Shown here in pieces: positions 56,737-64,000 of a DNA stretch of 64,000 nt. Under the pieces are notes generated by a model. The model did no database searches. It had not been told where the DNA came from and saw only the letters and a list, made by a program, of their open reading frames with translations. Positions within the stretch are counted from its first letter, which is position 1. Each line of letters starts with the position of its first letter. The position numbers and the translations under genes were made by a program. The stretch is from positions 16,485 to 80,484 of the forward strand of contig CBFHLY010000013.1 in assembly GCA_965656785.1 (NCBI GenBank), read 5' to 3'. Source of the stretch: JALQTD01 sp965656785 (GTDB lineage Bacteria; Bacteroidota; Bacteroidia; Flavobacteriales_D; Sanyastnellaceae).

Positions 56737-59577
56737 ATGCAGAAACACCTATACAGCGTTTTTCTCGTTGCGCTCTCGGTTTGGTTGGGCGCACAGGACA
56801 CGATTGAGCCCTTGGGGGGCGAACTTGCCGTGGTCCATGCCTTCAGCCGGAGTGAGGTTGGAGGGGGGTTGATGACCACCGATTTGGAGGTCGTGCCGGG
56901 TGAATGCGTTTACGCTGCGAACCAAAGCGGGCTGTTGGTGTTCGATGGCGGAGGCTGGGAGTTGATCCCCATGCCGAACCGCGGTGTGTCCCGAAGCTTA
57001 CTTCCCGTCGAGGAAGGCGTTTGGGTGGGCGGGCAGGGCTTTCTGGGCAAGCTCGTTTCCTTGGAGCCTGTGGAATGGCAGGATTGGACGGGCGAGTTGA
57101 ATGCAGCGGCGGGCGACTTCGGCGACGTGTGGGGTTTGGAGGCTGGAGAGGGCGGGATGTTTGTCCGGACATCGTCCTTTGTGGGATTCCTTTCGGAAGA
57201 CGGCGCGTTCCGGGTCTTGACGTCGGGTTCGGTTACGACCGGATTCAAGGTCGATGAGGGGTACGCTTGCCAACGCGGGGAGGCATTGCTCCGCTTTGAC
57301 GCTCAAGGTCGATTGATGGGGGAGTGGGAGTTGCCAAAGGGGGTGCGGGTGCAGGCATGGATTGACGGAGTTGCCCCGCGCGTGCTCACGCACTCCCGTG
57401 GGGTCTGGCAGTGGGATGGCTCGAGTTGGTTGCGTGAGTCAACGCCGGCCAGTGCGGCGCTGTCGGAGGCCCGGGCGAACGTGGTGGTGGCTTCCCCGGA
57501 GGGATGGTTGGTGGGCACAGCTCAGGGTGGGGTGGTGGTTACCCGGGATTGGTCTTCAGTGAGTGCCCGGTACACGGAATCGGCGGGTTTGACGGGCACT
57601 TCCGTCGTTGACATCGCCGTGGATGACATCGGAAATGCGTGGGTGGCTGCGGAAGGCGGATTGAACATCATCCGATTCAGTTGGCCGCAACGGGTTCCTC
57701 AGATGACGGAATCCCTGAAGGAGTCGGGTTATTCTTCGCTGCACCTGGCCTCGGGACGCCGGTACTGGGGCACTTCCCTCGGTGTGAAGACCCAGGCGTC
57801 GCGGAATGCGCCGCTGGAGCCAGTGATCGGGGTGGAAGACCAAACCTGGTCCTTGCAACTCCTTAATGACCGCCCGTGGGTTTCGCACTTGAGCGGAGCG
57901 GGGTGGTTGGAGGGAACGGAGTACGTCCCGGTCATCCAAGGGGTGGGTGTTTGGGAGGTGATCGATCAGCCCGGAACGCCCTTCCATTATGCCGGCACCT
58001 TCGACGGTTTGATGCGCCTCGATTTGTCCGGGAAGCATCCCCCGGTTCCCATTGAGGGATTTCAGGAGACGGCGCGCTTCGTGGCCTTTGAGTCGCAGCG
58101 CGTTGTTTGGGTCGCTTATCCTTATAAGGGTGTGTATCGGGTTGAACTCGACGAGGAGGGCACGCGGGCCGTGCAGGTGCGCCTGTACGCGAGTGAGGAC
58201 GGGTTGCCGGAACCGGTTCACGTGGAAGTGTTCGATGCCGCGGGCGAACCGATTTTTTCTACGAACGACGGGTTTTACCGCTACGATGCGGCGGCGGATC
58301 GGTTGGTGCCGGCGCGCGAGGCGTTCGCGGGGATGATTCCACGAGAAGGCCACGTCGAGCGCTTGTATGCGGGTGAGCATGCGACGTGGTGGTTTCTTCA
58401 AGGCCAAACCGCAGGTCAAATCCACCCGCAAACTTCCAACCTCAAAACGAGCATGGAAGTGCGCCGCATCCCGCTCACCGGCACGCCTTTGGTGGCGCCC
58501 TTCGAACGTTTGGAATTGTTGACCGAAGATCGGGTGTGCGTCCCCGTCGAGAGCGGCTTCCTCTACCTCGATGCGAATCGGATGGCCGTCGACGCGGCAC
58601 CGCCTGCGCTGACCGTGCATTCCGTGACGCACTTGAACAACGGAGAGGGCGCCCGCAACCTTCCGGTCCACCAAACCACGCTCAACCCCGGCAACCACGC
58701 TCTGGAAATCCGCCTTCGGGGGTTCGATCCGAAATGGGCTGGCGTTCAGCGGTACCAGTGGCGCCTCGACGACGAGGGGGCGGAATGGTCGCGCCCTCAG
58801 GAATCCGCCCGCGTCATGCTCGGGGGGCTGGGGCCTGGAACGCACCGCATTCAGTTCCGCGCCATCATCGAGGACGGCTTCACCGGTCCGGTGACGGATT
58901 GGGAGGTGCGGGTGGACCACCCTTGGCACGAGCGCTGGGAATTCAGGGCGCTGTTGCTTGCCCTGCTCCTTGCGGGCGGAATTTGGTTCATTCGGTGGAA
59001 GCAGCGGCGCATCCGCATCGAACACGCCCGGGACTCCGCCCGCATCGAAGCCGACCGGGTGCGGTCGGAGGAGCGCTACCGGCGCGAAATCGAGTCCACC
59101 GAACTCCGCTTGGAAGCAGAACGGTTGCGCCGCGTCGAAGCGGAAGTGGCGGCGAAGAATCAGGAGTTGGCTTCGGCCACCATGCATTTGGTCCAAAAAG
59201 CGCAGATGACCGCGACCCTGCAAACGGGCCTTCAAGCCCTGCGCGAAAGCGTGGCCGCCACGGAACGGAAGCAAGTCGATAAGCTGCTGTCGGTGCTCGG
59301 TGCCAGTTCACGGCTCGATGACAATTGGGAACAGTTTACCCAGCAATTCGACCAAGTTCACGTGGAATTCCACAAGCGGCTGCTCGAGCAATTTCCGGAC
59401 CTGACGAAGAACGACCTCAAGCTGTGCACGTACTTGCGCATGAACCTGTCTTCGAAGGAAATCGCCTCACTCACATTCGTTACCGTGCGCGCCGTGGAGG
59501 TGAGCCGGTCGCGCTTGCGCAAGCGGTTGGGCCTCGACCCGAGCGAGAACTTGTTGCAGTTCATTCAAAGTTTATGA
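56737..59577 (+). CDS. Membrane-spanning propeller sensor with C-terminal helix-turn-helix
   Basis: 946 residues. Signal/anchor 1-19, two-component-regulator-type propeller repeats to about 640 (AVDDIGNAWVAAEGGLNIIRF; GTFDGLMRLDLSG), a Y_Y_Y domain at about 650-730 (LEIRLRGFDPKWAGVQRYQWRLDD), one membrane helix at 736-752, a coiled coil at about 755-815, and a LuxR/GerE-like DNA-binding end at 886-946 (LTKNDLKLCTYLRMNLSSKE, then IASLTFVTVRAVEVSRSRLR). No kinase or receiver domain: sensing and DNA binding are on one chain, comparable in layout to SusR. It most likely senses a glycan in the periplasm and activates the adjacent operon. Confidence 0.88.
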   Translation: MQKHLYSVFLVALSVWLGAQDTIEPLGGELAVVHAFSRSEVGGGLMTTDLEVVPGECVYAANQSGLLVFDGGGWELIPMPNRGVSRSLLPVEEGVWVGGQGFLGKLVSLEPVEWQDWTGELNAAAGDFGDVWGLEAGEGGMFVRTSSFVGFLSEDGAFRVLTSGSVTTGFKVDEGYACQRGEALLRFDAQGRLMGEWELPKGVRVQAWIDGVAPRVLTHSRGVWQWDGSSWLRESTPASAALSEARANVVVASPEGWLVGTAQGGVVVTRDWSSVSARYTESAGLTGTSVVDIAVDDIGNAWVAAEGGLNIIRFSWPQRVPQMTESLKESGYSSLHLASGRRYWGTSLGVKTQASRNAPLEPVIGVEDQTWSLQLLNDRPWVSHLSGAGWLEGTEYVPVIQGVGVWEVIDQPGTPFHYAGTFDGLMRLDLSGKHPPVPIEGFQETARFVAFESQRVVWVAYPYKGVYRVELDEEGTRAVQVRLYASEDGLPEPVHVEVFDAAGEPIFSTNDGFYRYDAAADRLVPAREAFAGMIPREGHVERLYAGEHATWWFLQGQTAGQIHPQTSNLKTSMEVRRIPLTGTPLVAPFERLELLTEDRVCVPVESGFLYLDANRMAVDAAPPALTVHSVTHLNNGEGARNLPVHQTTLNPGNHALEIRLRGFDPKWAGVQRYQWRLDDEGAEWSRPQESARVMLGGLGPGTHRIQFRAIIEDGFTGPVTDWEVRVDHPWHERWEFRALLLALLLAGGIWFIRWKQRRIRIEHARDSARIEADRVRSEERYRREIESTELRLEAERLRRVEAEVAAKNQELASATMHLVQKAQMTATLQTGLQALRESVAATERKQVDKLLSVLGASSRLDDNWEQFTQQFDQVHVEFHKRLLEQFPDLTKNDLKLCTYLRMNLSSKEIASLTFVTVRAVEVSRSRLRKRLGLDPSENLLQFIQSL

Positions 59578-59578
59578 T

Positions 59579-61669
59579 TCAGGGCGCGGGGTAGGCGAAT
59601 CCAGCGAAGCCCCCGCCCGAAGCGAGTTCCAGCACCAACGTGTCGGTCGCGGAGACCGTGCGTTTGGTTTTCACGATGCCTTCCGCTCCGTCCTCCCAAA
59701 GCAGCAATTCCCACCGCCCGTCGTGGCCAACGCGTTCGAGGAAGCCGAGCGGTTCTTCCACCGTTCGCGGAGCTTCGGCATTGATGCCGCCGATGAACAC
59801 CCGGTCCCCTCCGCGCTCTTGCCGTGCAACGACGGCGAACTCGCCGACTTCGCCCGAAAGCACGTCCGTCCACTCCCAATCCACGGCGACGTGTTCCAGG
59901 AAGTCCACGAACACCGGCTCGCGCTCGTAATGTTCGGGAAGGTCGCAGGCCATTTGGAGCGGGCTGTAAAAGACCACGTAGAGGCCGAGCTGTCCACCGA
60001 GGGTCGTGGGAATGCGGTTTGCGGGGCGCCACGGGTCGAGCGACAAGTGGACCGCGCCCGGCGTGAAATCCATCGGTCCCGCGAGCAGGCGCGTGAAGGC
60101 CAGCGTCGCGTTGTGATCGATGGGGTTGCCCCCGTTGCGCCCCCACGCGTTGAATTCCTGACCGCGCGCGCCCTCGCGGCTGAGCAGGTTGGGCCAAGTC
60201 CGGCGGATGCCCGTGTCCTTGATGGGCTCGTGGATGTTCAGCGCCACGCCATGCCGCGCGGCCGTTTCCACGGTGCGTTGGTAATGCTGCACCATCCATT
60301 GCCCGTGGTGGTGTTCACCGCGGGGAATGATGGGCCCGACGTAACCCGTTTTCACCGCGCGTTGACCGAGCGCCGCCATTTGGGCATACGCGGTATCCAG
60401 TTGCGCATCGTACGTGGTGACGGCCGCACTCGTTTCGTGGTGGGCAATGAGTTGGACCCCTTGGCTTTCAGCATACAAGGCCAAACCCCGCACGTCATAA
60501 TCCGGATAAGGCGTCACAAAGTCAAACACCCCCTCCCGGTCATCAAAGCCAATCCACCGCTCCCACCCCGTATTCCACCCCTCCACCAGCACCCCATCGA
60601 ATCCGTGCGCCGCCGCAAAGTCGATGTAGCGCCGAGCATTCTCGGTCGTTGCGCCATGCCGTCCATGCGCATCCCCCACGATCGGTTCGCCCCGTTCGTC
60701 GGTGTTCCACAGGGACCACGAAGATTTGTCCAAGTGCATTTCCCACCAAATCCCGACGTACTTCATCGGGCGCACCCACTTCCAATCGTGCCCGGTGGGA
60801 TCTTCAACTTGCGGTGCGTTGAGGTCCAACGCCATGGTGCTTTCAAGGAGCCCTCCGGCGTCGTCTGAAAGGGTGATGGTCCGCCACGGCGTGCTGAAAG
60901 GAAGTCTGACGCGCGCCGCACCCACGAGGTCCGTCACCAAACCACGTTCCGTCCGCTTCAACGTGATTTCAGGGTAATCGTACAGTGCGGCTTCGTGCAG
61001 GGCGACGTGCAGCCCGTCGTCGTAACGGAAGGTCGCCGGTGTGGCGATGGCGTTTTCCTTGACGGTCGTGCTGATGATGGCGGTGCTGTCCCACGCGGCG
61101 AAGGCATCGATTTCGTCCAGTCGCGTGTTTTGGTACAACAACTCGTAGCTGTCCCAGTCGCCGGGAATCCACCACGCTTCCGGATTGCCGGTCAAGTTGA
61201 TGGCACTCAACTCCTCGAGCACGGTGATGCTGTCGCGGTCTTCCCGTTGGTGAAAATGGGTTCGAAACGCCACCCCATCGTCCATCACCCGGAACTCAAC
61301 GCTCCACCGATGGTCCCACACGTCCAGCAATTCCAAGCGGCCGACTTGGGCTTCATCGTGCACCCAGTGCTGCTCCCCCCAAGGAAGTTCGTAGTCCTGA
61401 ACCTGCAACTCGGGGCCGACGCATTCCACGATGCGCTGGCCGCGCTCGGGACCCGGTGCGTCCTCAAACTCAAAGGCAAGGGGCGAGTAACCGACGACTT
61501 CGTTCCCGTCCCGCTTCACCGTGTAGTAAAGGATGCTGCGGTCGTCGAGGGCCACGGTGGCGGCGATGCGGCCATCGGGCGAGGTCAGTTGCAGCTGCGT
61601 CCTGGAATCGAGGACGGCGGGGCCGCTGGTGCACGCGGCCAACAGGCACCACCACATCAGGTGCTTCAT
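59579..61669 (-). CDS. GH97 family glycoside hydrolase, inverting type
   Basis: 696 residues from MKHLMWWCLLAAC (lipobox LAAC, Cys13). N-terminal beta-sandwich to about 290 (QLQLTSPDGRIAATVAL), then a TIM barrel. E412 (HHETSAAV), E481 (NIHEPIKDTG) and E505 (ARGQE) show the same spacing (69 and 24 residues) as the catalytic E439, E508 and E532 of SusB. VKTGYV has Gly where retaining GH97 enzymes have the nucleophile Asp. An inverting alpha-glucosidase-like activity is therefore expected. The start overlaps the methyltransferase stop by four bases, so it is not part of the SusCD transcript. Its stop is one base from that of the regulator. Confidence 0.92.
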   Translation of the reverse strand: MKHLMWWCLLAACTSGPAVLDSRTQLQLTSPDGRIAATVALDDRSILYYTVKRDGNEVVGYSPLAFEFEDAPGPERGQRIVECVGPELQVQDYELPWGEQHWVHDEAQVGRLELLDVWDHRWSVEFRVMDDGVAFRTHFHQREDRDSITVLEELSAINLTGNPEAWWIPGDWDSYELLYQNTRLDEIDAFAAWDSTAIISTTVKENAIATPATFRYDDGLHVALHEAALYDYPEITLKRTERGLVTDLVGAARVRLPFSTPWRTITLSDDAGGLLESTMALDLNAPQVEDPTGHDWKWVRPMKYVGIWWEMHLDKSSWSLWNTDERGEPIVGDAHGRHGATTENARRYIDFAAAHGFDGVLVEGWNTGWERWIGFDDREGVFDFVTPYPDYDVRGLALYAESQGVQLIAHHETSAAVTTYDAQLDTAYAQMAALGQRAVKTGYVGPIIPRGEHHHGQWMVQHYQRTVETAARHGVALNIHEPIKDTGIRRTWPNLLSREGARGQEFNAWGRNGGNPIDHNATLAFTRLLAGPMDFTPGAVHLSLDPWRPANRIPTTLGGQLGLYVVFYSPLQMACDLPEHYEREPVFVDFLEHVAVDWEWTDVLSGEVGEFAVVARQERGGDRVFIGGINAEAPRTVEEPLGFLERVGHDGRWELLLWEDGAEGIVKTKRTVSATDTLVLELASGGGFAGFAYPAP

Positions 61670-62262
61670 GCGCGACGGGTAGCGACGAGGCGAGCGACTG
61701 CCGCAGGACCTTGGTGGAACGGACCTTCGTTGAGCATCGTGCGGACGAGTTCGCACCGGACGAAGTCCAAATCGGCGAAATCTTCCCGCAACATCGCTTC
61801 CGTGAACAGCATGCTCGGATCCTTCGGTCCACCCGATGTGAATTGCAACTGGTCGGGGTTGAACCCTTCAAGGATGAGCGTTCCGCCCGGCCGAAGCCAG
61901 TTCACCGCCCGTTGGTGAAATGCGCGGCGCTTGTCGGCTGGCATGTGAGCGAACACGAGGCCGACGACGTCGAAGGTGCGTTGGGGCTCGAATGCAAAGG
62001 CATCGGCCACGCACGCGTTGATGGACACGTTCGCTTCGCGCGCCCAGCGGTGCGATTTGTCCACCCCCTCGGCGCTGTAATCAAAGGAATGCACTTCCCA
62101 GCCGTTCTGAGCGGCGTGCAGGGCGTTGCGGCCTTCTCCGTCGCAGGGCAACAGGAGGCTGCCCGGTTTCAGGTCCGCCAATTGTTCGGCGAGGAATGCG
62201 TTGGGCGCTTTGCCGTACGCGGCTTCTTCTGCGCGGTAGCGCTCGTTCCAAAACTCGTTCAT
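61666..62262 (-). CDS. Class I SAM-dependent methyltransferase (TehB-like)
   Basis: 198 residues. MNEFWNERYRAEEAAYGKAPNAFL is the N-terminal signature of TehB/thiopurine-type methyltransferases; motif I reads LLLPCDGEGRNALHAA, followed by FDYSAEG, FDVVGLVFAHMP and WLRPGGTLILEGF. Substrate unknown (oxyanions or small thiols in relatives). Upstream partner of the GH97 gene, with coding overlap; a functional link to glycan breakdown is not obvious. Confidence 0.9.
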   Translation of the reverse strand: MNEFWNERYRAEEAAYGKAPNAFLAEQLADLKPGSLLLPCDGEGRNALHAAQNGWEVHSFDYSAEGVDKSHRWAREANVSINACVADAFAFEPQRTFDVVGLVFAHMPADKRRAFHQRAVNWLRPGGTLILEGFNPDQLQFTSGGPKDPSMLFTEAMLREDFADLDFVRCELVRTMLNEGPFHQGPAAVARLVATRRA

Positions 62263-62328
62263 GGGAGGTCAGCTTTATTGGGTGCAAAGGTGTTGTTTTT
62301 TAGTTGATTCCACAGCAACTTGAACCCC

Positions 62329-63717
62329 ATGAACGGATACGATTTCCAGCGGTTGCGAGCGCACGTGCCGAAGCAGCGCCAAACGACGGCGCGTGAGCGC
62401 GTTGCGTTGCTCGACGCCTTGTACAGCGAGGTGTGGCGGCGGCGCGAAGACCTGCATGCCGCGATGTACGCCGATTTTCGGAAGCCTGCCGAGGAGGTGG
62501 ACCTCACGGAGATCTTTGTGCTCAAGAGCGAAATCGCTTACGTGAAGCGCCGGTTGAAGGGGTGGATGCGCCCCAAGCGCGTTGGAGGCGGCCTTGCGAT
62601 GGTCGGTTCATCGGCTTGGGTGCGCGCGGAATCGAAGGGGGTGGCGTTGATCTTGGCGCCCTGGAACTATCCGATGCAGTTGCTGTTCCGACCGCTGGTG
62701 TCGGCGTTGGCTGCAGGCTGCACGGCGATGCTCAAGCCGTCGGAATTGACGCCGAAGACCGCCCAGGTGTTGCAGGAAATCGTGGAAGCTGCGTTCGACC
62801 CCAACGTGGTGCAGCTCGTACAAGGCGGGGCTGATGTGGCGCAGGCGCTGCTCGCGGAGCCGTTCAACCACGTGTACTTCACGGGGTCACCGGCGGTGGG
62901 GCGTTTGGTCATGGCGGCGGCGGCGCAGCATCCGTGCAGCGTGACGTTGGAGCTGGGGGGGAAGTCGCCGGCGATCGTGGACGAGTCGGCGGATTTGAAG
63001 GTGGTGGCCCGTCGTTTGGCCTGGGGAAAGTGCGTGAATGCAGGCCAAATCTGCGTGAGCCCCGACTACGCCCTCGTTCCCTCTGCCCGGCGCGACGCTT
63101 TCGTTAACGCGCTGCGCGACGCGATGATTGCCCAATACGGCCCCGACCCTGCGACGGCTCCTGACTTCCAACGCATCGTGAATTCCCGCCACGCCCACCG
63201 CATCGCAGCCCTCATCCAAGACGCCGTCGACCGAGGCGCCCGCATTGCCTACGGCGGCGCAACCGATCCCGACAGCGCCTACATCGCGCCCACCATCCTC
63301 GTGGATGTCCCCCGCGACGCAGCCATCCTGACCGAGGAAATCTTCGGCCCCGTCCTGCCGGTGCTCACCTTCTCCCACGAGGATGAGGTCATCGCAGAAG
63401 TGGAACGCCGACCGACTCCGCTTGCCCTATACTTATATAGTACAAACCGCAAGCGCATCCGCCGCCTCCTCAACCGCCTCCAATCCGGTGGCGCCGCCAT
63501 CAACCAATCCGTCGTCCACGTGGGCCACCGGGCCCTGCCCTTCGGCGGCCACGGCAACAGCGGCATCGGCGCAGGGCACGGCCACTACGGCTTCCTCGAA
63601 TTCACGCACCAACGCGGCGTGTACCAACAACTGCTCCCCAGCGCGGCCGAGGCGCTCTCCCCGCCCTATACGCCCTTCAAGCGCAAGCTCATCAACGCGG
63701 TGCTCCGTTGGCTTTGA
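62329..63717 (+). CDS. Aldehyde dehydrogenase (NAD(P)+-dependent)
   Basis: 462 residues from MNGYDFQRLR. Family motifs: LILAPWNYPMQLLFRPLVSA, CTAMLKPSELTP, YFTGSPAVGRLV, the general base in LELGGKSPAIV, the catalytic Cys in NAGQICVSPDY, and EEIFGPVLPV. C-terminal tail with a basic amphipathic end (FKRKLINAVLRWL) resembles class 3 fatty-aldehyde dehydrogenases, which use such tails for membrane contact. Oxidises medium- or long-chain aldehydes by inference. A TTG at 62320 would add three residues; the ATG is chosen. Confidence 0.92.
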   Translation: MNGYDFQRLRAHVPKQRQTTARERVALLDALYSEVWRRREDLHAAMYADFRKPAEEVDLTEIFVLKSEIAYVKRRLKGWMRPKRVGGGLAMVGSSAWVRAESKGVALILAPWNYPMQLLFRPLVSALAAGCTAMLKPSELTPKTAQVLQEIVEAAFDPNVVQLVQGGADVAQALLAEPFNHVYFTGSPAVGRLVMAAAAQHPCSVTLELGGKSPAIVDESADLKVVARRLAWGKCVNAGQICVSPDYALVPSARRDAFVNALRDAMIAQYGPDPATAPDFQRIVNSRHAHRIAALIQDAVDRGARIAYGGATDPDSAYIAPTILVDVPRDAAILTEEIFGPVLPVLTFSHEDEVIAEVERRPTPLALYLYSTNRKRIRRLLNRLQSGGAAINQSVVHVGHRALPFGGHGNSGIGAGHGHYGFLEFTHQRGVYQQLLPSAAEALSPPYTPFKRKLINAVLRWL

Positions 63718-63971
63718 TCGGTGGAGCGGTGCCAGCGTGAACGACGCGCTCAGGTTGCGCCCACCCGCCGGGACGTCCTTCCCCCTGGAAGCAAGGCGAT
63801 CGCATTCCTTCACCGAATTTGCGGTCCCCATTGAAGGCGATGGCACGCAACCGTTCGGGACTTCGGATCCGCCCCCTGAATCCCCCCCCCATCCCCTCCG
63901 GGCTTCGGTTCATCTGAGAGGAAATAACAGGTTTTGGCGCGTGCGCCTTGAACGGCTTTCGTTTCTGTCCT

Positions 63972-63979
63972 TACATTCG
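63972..63979 (+). promoter_or_regulatory. -7 box of the gene at the right edge
   Basis: TACATTCG, then TGCAGC, then an ATG at 63986. The 254 bases before it (63718-63971) hold no gene or RNA that I can recognise. Confidence 0.45.
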
Positions 63980-63985
63980 TGCAGC

Positions 63986-64000
63986 ATGTGGACCCATCGC
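63986..64000 (+). CDS. Start of a gene cut by the window edge
   Basis: Only five codons are visible (MWTHR). The call rests on the promoter-like box six bases upstream and on the open frame to the edge; nothing can be said of the product. Confidence 0.35.

Noticed and set aside
63425..63446. AT-rich patch resembling a promoter inside the aldehyde dehydrogenase gene.
   Set aside because: It encodes the conserved LALYLYS segment of the enzyme and no gene starts nearby.
63433..63985. Minus-strand frames across the right-edge intergenic region.
   Set aside because: They are antisense shadows of the aldehyde dehydrogenase end or lack homology and start context.

Overview
The window reads as chromosomal DNA of a high-GC member of the Bacteroidota, most likely Flavobacteriia. 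The evidence is a SusC/SusD pair, a type IX secretion (T9SS) C-terminal sorting domain, several Bacteroidota-typical families (DUF3127, DUF3467, DUF3078, TIGR02757, FISUMP proteins, a bacterial GH3-fold acyl-adenylase-like protein, K+-type membrane pyrophosphatase), an absence of clear Shine-Dalgarno sequences, and many TAnnTTTG-like -7 promoter boxes. The species cannot be named from the sequence alone. No rRNA, tRNA, CRISPR array, prophage or complete insertion sequence was seen.

Layout. Bases 1-676: start of a secreted FG-GAP repeat protein running off the left edge. 677-999: intergenic, with an orphan terminator and the rpsT promoter. 1000-13675: mostly housekeeping genes (rpsT, radC, wecB-like epimerase, a deacetylase-fold protein, upp, yjjG-like HAD phosphatase, DUF3467, a degenerate dihydroorotase with a BatA-type membrane protein, TIGR02757, an MnmD-Nudix fusion, a murQ lacking its catalytic glutamate). 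13717-15327: a periplasmic TPR/PD40 propeller protein. 15328-16693: an interspersed repeat cluster and a degenerate AAA-type ATPase. 16573-20794: a minus-strand operon TPR-comA-rhodanese-DUF368-aroE. 20960-28317: FISUMP protein, aldo/keto reductase, glmM, cysteine desulfurase, a second repeat cluster, GH3-type protein, deoxynucleoside kinase. 28356-43764: second FISUMP protein, bestrophin, membrane pyrophosphatase, pdhB, etfBA, DUF151 nuclease, purE, flavin reductase, DUF3127, M16 peptidase, a repeat-built small protein, MFS transporter, fabD, DUF3078.

43870-61669 is a polysaccharide utilization locus. A minus-strand run GH3 glucosidase - sorting-domain glycan-binding protein - SusC - SusD - PKD lipoprotein - GH16 glucanase - large repeat protein faces a divergent one-polypeptide sensor/regulator (periplasmic propeller, one membrane span, cytoplasmic helix-turn-helix). 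GH16 plus GH3 suggests a beta-glucan such as laminarin. A GH97 with the inverting residue set lies just beyond, coupled to a methyltransferase. A 10-bp direct repeat upstream of the last gene recurs in the GH3/regulator intergenic region and is a candidate operator.

Three genome-level signals stand out. First, about fifteen genes carry a TAnnTTYG box 3-7 bases before the start codon, which would give leaderless or nearly leaderless mRNAs. Second, a roughly 40-bp repeat family (core GGGGATTTCAATT..GAGCG) forms clusters at 10.7, 15.3-15.6 and 25.8-26.1 kb, one abutting the ATPase gene. Third, two enzymes have lost catalytic residues (MurQ, dihydroorotase). Bases 63718-63985 hold no gene that I can support; a new gene begins at 63986 and leaves the window.
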